Part shown: one piece after another, positions 1 through 6,647 of the stretch | How positions within the stretch are numbered: position 1 is the stretch's first letter | How the letters are laid out: each line of letters starts with the position of its first letter | DNA from: a bacterium | Lineage (GTDB): Bacteria > UBA8248 | DNA: 7,034 nucleotides | Direction of reading: 5' to 3' | Assembly (NCBI GenBank): GCA_027622355.1 | Contig: JAQBZT010000160.1 | Location: forward strand, 1-7,034 | Program-made: the position numbers and the translations under genes | The notes under the pieces: model-generated | The model's database searches: none | Seen by the model: the letters and a program-made list of their open reading frames with translations, nothing else | Told to the model about the DNA's origin: nothing

Positions 1-738
1 GAGGCCTCCACCCTGCGGCCCGAGGCCGTCCGGGGGCTCGACCTTCTGGTGGTGCGCGAGGGGGTGGGCGGCATTTACTTCGGCAAGCCCCGCGGGATTG
101 ATAACATCGGGAACGGCAACGAGCGGGCGGTGGACACCATGGTGTACACGACGCCCGAGATTCAGCGAATCGTGCGGATGGGCTTCGAGATGGCCAGGGT
201 GCGGAGGGGCAAGCTCTGCTCGGTGGACAAGGAAAACGTCCTCGACAACAGCCGTCTCTGGCGGCGGGTGGCGACGGGCGTCGGGAAGGAGTATCCCGAT
301 GTCGAGCTCTCCCACATGTACGTGGACAACGCGGCGATGCAGCTCATCCGCAATCCGCTGCAGTTCGACGTGATCGTGACCGGCAACATGTTCGGAGACA
401 TCCTGAGCGATGCCGCCTCGATGCTGACCGGCTCGATTGGGATGCTCGCCTCAGCCAATCTCAACGAGTCCGGCTTCGGGCTCTACGAGCCGGTGCACGG
501 CACCGCGCCCGACATCGAGGGGCAGGATGTGGCGAACCCCATCGCCGCCATCATGTCCGCCGCCATGCTCTGCCGCTATTCGCTCAAGCGGGCCGACGCG
601 GCCGAGGCGATCGAGAGCGCCGTGGCCCAAGTGCTTGAGGAAGGCTACCGCACGGCCGATATCTATACGGACGGGATGAAGAAAGTGGGCTGCGCCGAGA
701 TGGGCGGCCGGGTGAAGGAACTCCTCGGAGGGAAGTGA
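1..738 (+). CDS. leuB: 3-isopropylmalate dehydrogenase, 3' part (5' end outside window)
   Basis: LeuB oxidises and decarboxylates 3-isopropylmalate with NAD+ to 2-oxoisocaproate, the third step of leucine synthesis in the cytoplasm. The frame is open from base 1, so the N-terminal third is cut off by the window edge; 245 codons remain. Family motifs seen in order: VREGVGGIYFGKPRG near the start, DKENVLDNSRLWR (substrate-binding lysine region), VDNAAMQLIRNPLQFDV, then TGNMFGDILSDAAS with the metal-binding aspartates, and YEPVHGTAPDIEGQDVANP, the NAD-binding loop. The HGTAPDI loop fits isopropylmalate dehydrogenase; isocitrate and tartrate dehydrogenases are relatives, but the GGIYFG motif and context favour LeuB. 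Its TGA (736-738) shares one base with the ATG of asd, so the two are likely co-translated. Nothing looks damaged in the visible part. Confidence 0.96.
   Translation, partial: EASTLRPEAVRGLDLLVVREGVGGIYFGKPRGIDNIGNGNERAVDTMVYTTPEIQRIVRMGFEMARVRRGKLCSVDKENVLDNSRLWRRVATGVGKEYPDVELSHMYVDNAAMQLIRNPLQFDVIVTGNMFGDILSDAASMLTGSIGMLASANLNESGFGLYEPVHGTAPDIEGQDVANPIAAIMSAAMLCRYSLKRADAAEAIESAVAQVLEEGYRTADIYTDGMKKVGCAEMGGRVKELLGGK
727..732 (+). promoter_or_regulatory. Ribosome binding site of asd, inside the leuB 3' end
   Basis: GGAGGG lies 5 bases before the ATG at 738. It supports 738 over the in-frame GTG at 735, which is too close, and over the next ATG at 747, which is 14 bases away. Confidence 0.7.
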
Positions 739-1772
739 TGGGCGGCATGCGCGTCGCCGTGGCCGGTGCGACCGGCGCGGTGGGCCGGGAGATGCTGAAG
801 ATACTCGCCGAGCGGAAGTTTCCGGCGAGCGAGGTGGTGGCGCTCGCGAGCGAGCGGAGCGTCGGCAAGAAGGTCCCCTACGCCGGGGGCGAGCTCGAGG
901 TGCGCCTTCTGGCGCCGGATGCCTTCGAGGGGGTGCAGCTCGCGCTGTTTTCCGCGGGCGGGGCGTGTTCGCTTGAGTTCGCTCCCGCTGCGGTGAAGGC
1001 GGGCGCGGTCGTCGTGGACAACTCGAGCGCCTTCCGCATGGACCCCGAGGTACCGCTCGTCGTCCCCGAAGTAAACCCCGATGCGGCGGCTGCGCACCGG
1101 GGGATCATCGCCAACCCGAACTGCTCGACGATCCAGATGGTGGTGGCGCTCAAGCCGCTGCACGATTCCGCCCGCATCCGCCGGATTGTCGTCAGCACCT
1201 ACCAGGCGGTCAGCGGGGCGGGCCAGAGCGCGATCGAGGAGCTGCGCGATCAGGTCGAAAAGGGAAGCGAGAGCGTCCCCCAGGTTTTCCCGCATCCCAT
1301 TGCCTTCAACTGCCTGCCGCAGATTGATGTCTTTCTCGATGGCGGCGCGACGAAGGAAGAGCAGAAGATGGTGGACGAGACGCGCAAGATACTCGGTGCG
1401 CCCGATCTTCCGGTCAGCGCGACCTGCGTGCGGGTTCCGGTCTACAATGCGCACTCCGAATCGGTGAACGTGGAATTCGAGCGCGACATCTCTCCCGAGG
1501 AGGCCCGTGATCTTCTGGCCGCCGCCCCGGGAGTCGAGGTGGTGGACAACCCGGAGCAGGGCGCCTACCCGATGCCGATCCGCGCCGACGGGGCGGACCC
1601 GGTTTTCGTCGGGCGCATCCGGCGCGATCCCTCGCGGGAAAATACGCTGAACCTGTGGGTGGTGGCGGACAACCTTCGGAAAGGGGCCGCCCTGAACGCC
1701 ATCCAGATTGCGGAGCTTCTGCTCGCCCGGGGGCTGTTGAAGGCCGCAACAGAGACGAGGGGATCGATTTGA
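738..1772 (+). CDS. asd: Aspartate-semialdehyde dehydrogenase
   Basis: Asd reduces L-aspartyl-4-phosphate with NADPH to L-aspartate 4-semialdehyde, the branch point to lysine/diaminopimelate, threonine and methionine. The protein is 344 residues, normal for the family. The N-terminal Rossmann motif GATGAVGREML follows the start. NPNCSTIQ carries the catalytic cysteine (Cys129, codon 1122-1124). STYQAVSGAGQSAIEEL and FNCLPQID are family blocks. CVRVPVYNAHSESVNVEF holds the likely active-site histidine (His239), and NLRKGAALNAIQIAE is the C-terminal NADP/dimer segment. The ATG at 738 overlaps the leuB stop by one base, and its own stop overlaps the TTG of the next gene by four bases. leuB-asd adjacency is found in several proteobacterial genomes. 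All expected active-site residues are present. Confidence 0.96.
   Translation: MGGMRVAVAGATGAVGREMLKILAERKFPASEVVALASERSVGKKVPYAGGELEVRLLAPDAFEGVQLALFSAGGACSLEFAPAAVKAGAVVVDNSSAFRMDPEVPLVVPEVNPDAAAAHRGIIANPNCSTIQMVVALKPLHDSARIRRIVVSTYQAVSGAGQSAIEELRDQVEKGSESVPQVFPHPIAFNCLPQIDVFLDGGATKEEQKMVDETRKILGAPDLPVSATCVRVPVYNAHSESVNVEFERDISPEEARDLLAAAPGVEVVDNPEQGAYPMPIRADGADPVFVGRIRRDPSRENTLNLWVVADNLRKGAALNAIQIAELLLARGLLKAATETRGSI
1757..1762 (+). promoter_or_regulatory. Ribosome binding site that fixes the mtnP TTG start
   Basis: GAGGGG ends 6 bases before the TTG at 1769. The frame is open further upstream to a GTG at 1655, but that extension lies wholly inside asd and would add 38 residues with no family resemblance. 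The conserved N-terminus (IGVIGGSGLY) begins just after the TTG. Confidence 0.65.
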
Positions 1773-2626
1773 GCCAGGCAGAGATCGGCGTTATCGGCGG
1801 AAGCGGCCTCTACGCCATGAAATCGCTGGAGGATGTGGAGGAGGTTGCGCTCGAAACCCCCTTCGGGCGCCCATCGGCTCCCTATGTGATCGGCACCTTG
1901 TCGGGGAAGCGGGTCGCTTTTCTCCCCCGGCACGGAAGGGGCCACGTCTTTCTTCCGGGCGATATTCCCTTCCGGGCGAACATTCACGGCTTCAAGCAGC
2001 TCGGGTGCGAATGGATCATCTCGGTGAGCGCCGTCGGCAGCCTGCGCGAGGAGATCGTGCCGGGCCATCTGGTGATCCCCGATCAGTTCATCGATTTGAC
2101 GAAGACCCGCGCGAGCACCTTCTTCGGCGACGGGCTCGTCGCGCATGTCTCGATGGCCGATCCGGTGTGCGCCCGGCTCAGCGGGATTCTCTTCGAAGCC
2201 GCCCGGGAAGCGGGCGCGACGGTGCACGCGGGCGGTACCTACGTCTGCATGGAGGGGCCGCAGTTCAGCACCCGGGCCGAGAGCTTCCGCTACCGCGACT
2301 GGAAGGCCTCGGTCATCGGCATGACGAACATGCCCGAGGCGAAGCTTGCCCGCGAGGCGGAGTTCAGCTACGCGACGCTGGCCCTCGCCACCGACTACGA
2401 CTGCTGGCACGAGGAGGAGGAGGCGGCGAACGTTGAGGCGATCATCGCGCTTCTCCACCGGAACGTCGAGCTGGCCCAGCGGGTGATCACCGGCGCAGTT
2501 TCCAGGATCGAGGGAAAGAGCCCCTTCGCCGGCTCGCTGGCGGGCGCCATCATCACCGACCCGAAGGCGATTCCGAAAGAAACGCGCGAGCGGTTGAAAC
2601 TTCTGACGGGGAGGTACCTGTCTTGA
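1769..2626 (+). CDS. mtnP: S-methyl-5'-thioadenosine phosphorylase
   Basis: MtnP splits 5'-methylthioadenosine, a by-product of polyamine and homoserine-lactone synthesis, with phosphate into adenine and 5-methylthioribose-1-phosphate. This is the first committed step of purine and methionine salvage. From the TTG start it is 285 residues, the usual length. Motifs: IGGSGLY (residues 9-15, phosphate loop), LPRHGRGH (52-59, phosphate-binding Arg54/His55), NIHGFKQLG, SAVGSLREEIVPGHLVIPDQFID, TYVCMEGPQFSTRAES, GMTNMPEAKLAREAE, and TDYDCW at 208-213. The TDYDCW Asp pair is what separates adenine-specific MTA phosphorylases from guanosine/inosine phosphorylases, which have Asn there. A methylthioinosine phosphorylase is the main alternative. 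It overlaps asd and hemL by four bases (TTGA) on both sides. Confidence 0.92.
   Translation: MSQAEIGVIGGSGLYAMKSLEDVEEVALETPFGRPSAPYVIGTLSGKRVAFLPRHGRGHVFLPGDIPFRANIHGFKQLGCEWIISVSAVGSLREEIVPGHLVIPDQFIDLTKTRASTFFGDGLVAHVSMADPVCARLSGILFEAAREAGATVHAGGTYVCMEGPQFSTRAESFRYRDWKASVIGMTNMPEAKLAREAEFSYATLALATDYDCWHEEEEAANVEAIIALLHRNVELAQRVITGAVSRIEGKSPFAGSLAGAIITDPKAIPKETRERLKLLTGRYLS
2608..2614 (+). promoter_or_regulatory. Ribosome binding site that fixes the hemL TTG start
   Basis: GGGGAGG-type sequence (2608-2614) ends 8 bases before the TTG at 2623, within the last codons of mtnP. No ATG or GTG in frame precedes the conserved SEELFRAAQRVIPGG segment closely, so the TTG is the best start. Confidence 0.65.
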
Positions 2627-3909
2627 GCGGACAAAAGAGATCCGAAGAACTCTTCCGCGCGGCGCAGAGGGTTATCCCCGGCGGGGTGGACAGCCCGGTC
2701 CGTGCCTTCGGCTCGGTCGGCGGGACGCCCTATTTCGTTGACCGTGCGGCGGGGAGCCGCATCTGGGACGCGGACGGAAACGAGTATGTGGACTATGTCC
2801 TCTCCTGGGGGCCGCTCATCCTCGGCCACGCCTTTCCCCGCGTGGTGGAGGCGCTGAAGGAGGCCATCAGCCGGGGGACGAGCTACGGCGCGCCGACCGC
2901 GCTCGAGACCGAGCTGGCCGAGCTGGTGCGGAAGGCTTATCCCTCGATGGAGCTCCTCCGGTTCGTCAACTCGGGGACCGAGGCCACGATGTCGGCCATC
3001 CGGGTGTCACGCGGCTTCACAGGGCGCGATCGCGTCGTCAAGTTCGAGGGCTGCTACCATGGCCACGCTGACGGCCTGCTGGTCAAGGCGGGAAGCGGGG
3101 GCGCGACTCTCGGGGTGCCGGACAGCGCCGGGGTGCCGGCGGACTACGCCCGCAACACGCTGACCCTTCCCTACAACGACATTGAGGCGGTGCGCGATCT
3201 GTTTTCCCGCGAGGGGAAGAGCATCGCCGCGATCATCGTCGAGCCGGTGGCGGGAAACATGGGGCTCATCCTCCCGCGGGAGGGTTTTCTCGAGGCGCTC
3301 CGCGAGGAGACCGAAAAGTCGGGTGCACTCCTCATCTTCGATGAGGTGATGTCGGGCTTCCGCGTCGCCCTCGGGGGGGCGCAGGAGAGATTCGGTATCC
3401 GCCCGGACCTGACCACCCTCGGGAAGGTGATCGGCGGGGGTCTTCCGGTCGGCGCCTACGGCGGGCGCAAGGATGTGATGGCGTGCGTCGCCCCCCTGGG
3501 GCCGGTCTATCAGGCGGGGACCCTCTCGGGAAATCCGCTGGCCATGACAGCGGGGATCGCCACGCTGCAGGAGATGGCGGAGCGGAACCTCCCCGAGGCG
3601 CTTGAGGACCCGGTGGCCCAGCTGGGAGAGGGAATCGCCGCCGCCGCCCGCGAGGCGGGCGTTCCGCTCTGGAGCGTGCGGTGCGGCTCGATGTTCTGCT
3701 CGTTTTTTCAGGAGGGTCCGGTGTACAATTACGCGGACGCCCGGAAGTCGGACACGGAGCGCTACGCGAAGTTCTTCCGCGAGATGCTCCGGTGTGGGGT
3801 GGCGTTGGCGCCGAGCCAGTTTGAAGTCGGTTTTCTCTCCGCCGCCCACACGAAGGCCGATATCGAAATGACCCTCTCCGCCGCCCGGGGAGCCTTCGCC
3901 GCCCTGTAG
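2623..3909 (+). CDS. hemL: Glutamate-1-semialdehyde 2,1-aminomutase
   Basis: HemL is a PLP enzyme that converts glutamate-1-semialdehyde to 5-aminolevulinate, the last step of the C5 route feeding haem, cobalamin and related tetrapyrroles. The protein is 428 residues, typical. Motifs in order: VIPGGVDSPVRAFGSVGG near the N-terminus, the DYVLSWGPLILGH block, NSGTEATMSAIRVSRG, FEGCYHGHADGLLVKAGSG, FDEVMSGFRVA (the PLP-ring Asp), TTLGKVIGGGLPVGAYGG with Lys268 (codon 3424-3426) as the Schiff-base lysine, and YQAGTLSGNPLAMTAG. The GSGGATLGVPDSAGVP loop is characteristic of HemL rather than of ordinary class-III aminotransferases. Presence of HemL implies the GluTR/C5 pathway (hemA elsewhere). It starts on a TTG overlapping the mtnP stop. 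Its stop is followed by a T6 run (3911-3916) without a clear stem. Confidence 0.97.
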   Translation: MSGQKRSEELFRAAQRVIPGGVDSPVRAFGSVGGTPYFVDRAAGSRIWDADGNEYVDYVLSWGPLILGHAFPRVVEALKEAISRGTSYGAPTALETELAELVRKAYPSMELLRFVNSGTEATMSAIRVSRGFTGRDRVVKFEGCYHGHADGLLVKAGSGGATLGVPDSAGVPADYARNTLTLPYNDIEAVRDLFSREGKSIAAIIVEPVAGNMGLILPREGFLEALREETEKSGALLIFDEVMSGFRVALGGAQERFGIRPDLTTLGKVIGGGLPVGAYGGRKDVMACVAPLGPVYQAGTLSGNPLAMTAGIATLQEMAERNLPEALEDPVAQLGEGIAAAAREAGVPLWSVRCGSMFCSFFQEGPVYNYADARKSDTERYAKFFREMLRCGVALAPSQFEVGFLSAAHTKADIEMTLSAARGAFAAL

Positions 3910-3941
3910 GTTTTTTCCTCCGCCCCCAGGAACCGGACGAA

Positions 3942-4259
3942 TTGCCGAAAAAGCCGAAAGAGAAGGTCCGCTCCGCGCGGCTCCTCCTGTGGGGCGCCCT
4001 GGGGTTGAGCGCCCTGCTCGCTGGAGGCGCGATCTTCGGGCGGGACGGCTACCTCGCGGTCCTCGTCAACCAGCAGCGTATCGAGACGCTCGAAGCCGAG
4101 ATCGCCACCCTCCGCCAGGGCAACCGCCGTCTCCGGCAGGATGTCCACTCCCTGAAGAACGATCTCACCTCGATCGAGCGCATCGCGCGCGAGGATCTCG
4201 GGCTGGTCAAGCCGGGGGAGACGGTCTATGAGCTGCTCCCTCCCGGCAAGGACAGATAA
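3942..4259 (+). CDS. ftsB: FtsB/DivIC-family septum formation initiator
   Basis: Members of this family are small bitopic membrane proteins that join FtsL and FtsQ (or DivIB) in the divisome and help switch on septal peptidoglycan synthesis. The 105-residue protein has a basic cytoplasmic tail (MPKKPKEKVRSAR), one membrane segment at about residues 13-32, then a coiled coil at about 43-79 (VNQQRIETLEAEIATLRQ, continuing with leucine heptads). The family C-terminal block IERIAREDLGLVKPGETVY follows. Start is taken as TTG 3942, preceded by AGGA at 3928-3931, ten bases away; this is a weak site and no ATG fits better. It lies 32 bases after hemL in the same direction, so it may share the operon transcript. 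FtsB and DivIC cannot be told apart from sequence alone. FtsL is less likely because the ARE-DLG-KPGE motif is diagnostic. Confidence 0.88.
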   Translation: MPKKPKEKVRSARLLLWGALGLSALLAGGAIFGRDGYLAVLVNQQRIETLEAEIATLRQGNRRLRQDVHSLKNDLTSIERIAREDLGLVKPGETVYELLPPGKDR

Positions 4260-4316
4260 AGCCCCCCACATCCTTTTTGCCAGTCATTCCGGTTCGCCGG
4301 ATTTCCCCCGGCTCCC

Positions 4317-4345
4317 TTGACGAATCGCCATGAGTCGGATAGACA
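4317..4345 (+). promoter_or_regulatory. Sigma70-type promoter for the initiator tRNA
   Basis: TTGACG (4317-4322) and TAGACA (4340-4345) are separated by exactly 17 bases. Transcription would begin near 4352, about six bases before the tRNA 5' end, a short leader typical of tRNA genes. The -35 box is a near-consensus match and the -10 box is moderate. Confidence 0.6.
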
Positions 4346-4357
4346 GAGAGCAGACGA

Positions 4358-4434
<77 letters not shown>

Positions 4435-4442
4435 AAAAATTC

Positions 4443-4476
4443 AAGGGGTTGCGGCTTCTGGCCGTGACCCCTTTTT
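4443..4476 (+). terminator. Rho-independent terminator after tRNA-fMet
   Basis: Stem 4445-4455 pairs with 4461-4471 (GGGGTTGCGGC with GCCGTGACCCC, two internal G-T wobbles) around the loop TTCTG. AA at 4443-4444 can extend the stem into the T5 run at 4472-4476. On the other strand the hairpin is followed, after two bases, by six T's (complement of 4435-4440), so it may also stop minus-strand transcription. Confidence 0.88.
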
Positions 4477-4494
4477 CTTTCGGTTGCGTATAGG

Positions 4495-4522
4495 TTGCGG
4501 ATGGATGCATGGAAGTTAAGAA
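4495..4522 (+). promoter_or_regulatory. Possible promoter of the DUF3800-like gene
   Basis: TTGCGG (4495-4500), 16 bases, then TAAGAA (4517-4522), placing a start about 45 bases before the ATG at 4575. The boxes are only partial matches and the upstream terminator makes a local promoter plausible rather than proven. Confidence 0.22.
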
Positions 4523-4574
4523 TTTGGTGGTTTCACGAAGGTCATAGGCCCCTTCCAAGGTGTTGGTGAAGAAC

Positions 4575-5337
4575 ATGCAAAATCTATCAGTGTTCGTAGA
4601 TGTCTCAGGGCGTTTTGGAGGCGATAGGCCTGAAACGGACGAGATTCTTACAGTGTGCGGAATTGCGGTTCCTACGTCTGATGTTGAGGAAATTCGAAAC
4701 CAATTTTTTGATCGAAAGAAGTGGAGCGAATCTGGAAAAAATGAAAGGGAAGACATATCGAATTTGATTGCGAGTTTGTCAGACAAGGAGATCGCGATAG
4801 TTGTTCTTCAAATAAATACGAAATCCTCTGAGTTTTCCCAGTATTTTCGAGATGCCAATAATGAGATCGAACGACTTGAAAAAGAAGGAGATGAAAGGGC
4901 AAGCGCGTTCAAAAACATCCCAAGTTTTGTGAATGAGTTTGTCAAGGCGATGATACTCGGCGGTGGAAGCTACGTAATTCCGCGCTATCTACAAACAGTA
5001 TATGGTGGCGGGGAAGTGGTTAATTCCGATTCGAAATACCCCGTCATAGTTGAGTTTGTTTTTGATCAGGACATTCAAAATCAAGATGCCCAATATATCT
5101 TGAAAACATCGATTGAACGTCTCTCGAAAGGAAGACTAACAGAACTGGGATTTGCTCCGGAATTTGAGGCCAGATTGACACATGAGGACGAGGAACCACT
5201 GCTTTTTAATTCCAGATCACATAGCCGGAGTGTTCCAGAGAGGTAACACAACTTTGATGGAAAAGTATCGTGCCGCATTTGGCAAAAAGATTCATGAAGA
5301 ATCTCGAAGGTTTGAACAAGTATTTTCTGGGTTCTAA
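4575..5337 (+). pseudogene. DUF3800-like protein (RNase H-like fold), +1 frameshift near the C-terminus
   Basis: The frame from ATG 4575 gives 223 residues and stops at 5246. It opens with SVFVDVSG (residues 5-12), like the beta-strand FVDESG start of DUF3800 proteins but with Val in place of the usual Glu, followed by TVCGIAVP. YPVIVEFVFDQDIQNQDA matches the acidic middle strand. After EEPLL the frame turns into an Arg/Ser-rich tail and ends. The +1 frame from about 5206 continues sensibly as LIPDHIAGVFQRGN and on to TAA 5335-5337, resembling the family's C-terminal AD-ia-G motif. Removing one T from the T5 run at 5203-5207 would join the halves into about 253 residues, normal for the family. 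It is therefore either a frameshifted gene or a base-call error. DUF3800 proteins are functionally uncharacterised; nuclease activity is inferred from fold only. Composition is much AT-richer than the neighbours, suggesting transfer. GTG/TTG codons at 4560-4566 are alternative starts. Confidence 0.5.
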
Positions 5338-5340
5338 CAA

Positions 5341-5439
5341 TTAGATCGCGGTCCAAGCCGCGCGATTCCGCATGACGATGGGCAGATGCCTCCCGCCCGC
5401 CTGATAGTGGACTTCCAGCTGAGCCGCAGCGCCATACAT
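5341..5439 (-). other. 32-codon open frame or 3' gene remnant
   Basis: An ATG at 5439-5437 opens a frame that ends with TAA at 5343-5341 and reads MYGAAAQLEVHYQAGG... ending in NRAAWTAI. It sits 29 bases after the acyl-CoA dehydrogenase stop on the same strand, and its end coincides with the edge of the AT-rich segment. Codons are mostly G/C-ending, like a genuine gene, but the ribosome binding site is poor and no family is recognised. It could be the 3' stub of a decayed gene or chance. Confidence 0.2.
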
Positions 5440-5468
5440 TCTTCAAGCGGCTGGGTCAGGGTACGGAC

Positions 5469-6647
5469 TTACCGCAGCTTTGCGGCCGCCCTCAGCTTCA
5501 TGACCGAATCAGCCGCCAGGTGAGGGAAGATCGCGACATCGCGGAGCAACTTCTCCACCGGTGCGTCCCGCATGACGCCTGATCCGCCAAATATCTCCAC
5601 CGCATTTTGGGCAACAGAGATAGCCGCCTCGGTGGCAAACACCTTCATCAACTGTTTCGAAGAAGATTCAAACTCCTCGCCCGCGTTTTCCGCGTTTTCC
5701 ACTACGTTGAACAAATAGCTCCGGGCTGCCTCCAGACGCATGTGCATATCTGCCAGCTTGAGGGCAATGGCCTGGTGCTCGATGATCGGCTTCCCGCCCT
5801 GGATGCGGTTGCGGGCGTGGTCAAGGGCGTATTCGAAAGCTGACTGTGCGATCCCCAGAACATTGGCGGCCAGCTCGACATCGTTGAAGCTGACGTACCT
5901 TTCTGAACCTGAGCCCTTCCCCTTGTTCACCTCTCCGAGAACATTCGCATGGGGAACCTGGCAATCCTGGAAGATGAGCTCGGCGTTCTGATAGAAGCGC
6001 CAACCGATCTTGTCGTGCGTCCGGCCAATGCTGAACCCAGGGGTGTCTTTCGGGACGAAAAACATCGTCGTCCCCTCGGTGATGGGGACATCCGGATTCG
6101 TCCGCGTACGGATAATATAAAGACTGGCCACACCACCATTGGCGATGAAATGCTTCATGCCGTTGAGCACCCAGCTGTCACCCTTGCGGACCGCGGAAGT
6201 CTTCCACCCCGCCTTCGGATAACCCGGAGGGGGTATGCGGTTGTCGGAGCCCGCATCGGGCTCCGAGCCTCCCATGGCGAGAAGATAGGTATCGTCATTC
6301 ATGAACAGAGGGAGGAAGCGCTTGCGCTGTTCATCGTTGGCGAGCTTGGCGATCATGGGGGTCCACTTCCAGCACTGACTGAAGGTCTTGGCCACGCCCC
6401 CATCCGCGCGCGCCAACTCGAGAATCACGAGCACTTGCCCCATAAGGTCGACTCCGGGCCCGCCGAATTCCTCGGGTACGGCCAGAGTACGCAAGCCCAG
6501 GGCGGAGCCCTTTTTCACCAGCTCCCAGCTGAAGGTTTCCTTCGGGTTGGTGATCTTGTCCCTTTCCGCTGCGATGGGACGGATCTCCTTCTCAGCGAAC
6601 TCCCGCGCCATCTGCTGCAAAGCCCTGTTTTCATCGCTAATGCGCAT
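5469..6647 (-). CDS. Acyl-CoA dehydrogenase family flavoprotein with altered catalytic position
   Basis: FAD enzymes of this family remove the alpha/beta hydrogens of acyl-CoA thioesters and pass electrons to ETF. The 392 residues match the normal length. Visible blocks: helical N-terminus (REFAEKEIRPIAAERD), LAVPEEFGGPGVDLMG (56-70), AMGGSEPDAGSD (124-135, FAD/substrate contact), WVLNGMKHFIANGG (159-172), FFVPKDTPGFSIGR, KIGWRFYQNAELIFQDCQVP, GKGSGSERYVSFNDVELAANVLGIAQ, EHQAIALKLADM (290-301), and EIFGGSGVMRDAPVEKLLRD (351-370). The usual catalytic Glu of the MCAD type should fall near residue 378, in HLAADS, but Ala is there. The IVD-type position (residue 255) is Asn. About eight extra residues (NRIPPPGYPKAGW) follow SEPDAGSD. 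Start ATG 6647 is preferred for its ribosome site; ATG 6668 is an in-frame alternative. Substrate unknown; no beta-oxidation partner is in view. Confidence 0.88.
   Translation of the reverse strand: MRISDENRALQQMAREFAEKEIRPIAAERDKITNPKETFSWELVKKGSALGLRTLAVPEEFGGPGVDLMGQVLVILELARADGGVAKTFSQCWKWTPMIAKLANDEQRKRFLPLFMNDDTYLLAMGGSEPDAGSDNRIPPPGYPKAGWKTSAVRKGDSWVLNGMKHFIANGGVASLYIIRTRTNPDVPITEGTTMFFVPKDTPGFSIGRTHDKIGWRFYQNAELIFQDCQVPHANVLGEVNKGKGSGSERYVSFNDVELAANVLGIAQSAFEYALDHARNRIQGGKPIIEHQAIALKLADMHMRLEAARSYLFNVVENAENAGEEFESSSKQLMKVFATEAAISVAQNAVEIFGGSGVMRDAPVEKLLRDVAIFPHLAADSVMKLRAAAKLR

Noticed and set aside
663..1454. Long minus-strand open frame across asd
   Set aside because: Shadow frame produced by GC-rich codon bias; asd on the plus strand has complete family motifs.
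3007..3849. 280-codon minus-strand open frame opposite hemL
   Set aside because: Arg/His/Pro-rich shadow of hemL with no recognisable domain.
4288..4304. Short hairpin (TCCGG-TTCG-CCGGA) after ftsB as a terminator
   Set aside because: Only five base pairs and followed by ATTTCCC, with no real T tract; too weak to call.
5346..5368. Hairpin with CG-rich arms between the convergent genes
   Set aside because: The arms pair only with a two-base bulge and no T run follows on either strand.
5368..5577. CCGCATGACG at 5368-5377 and again at 5568-5577
   Set aside because: A single 10-base match exactly 200 bases apart with no extension; most likely chance.
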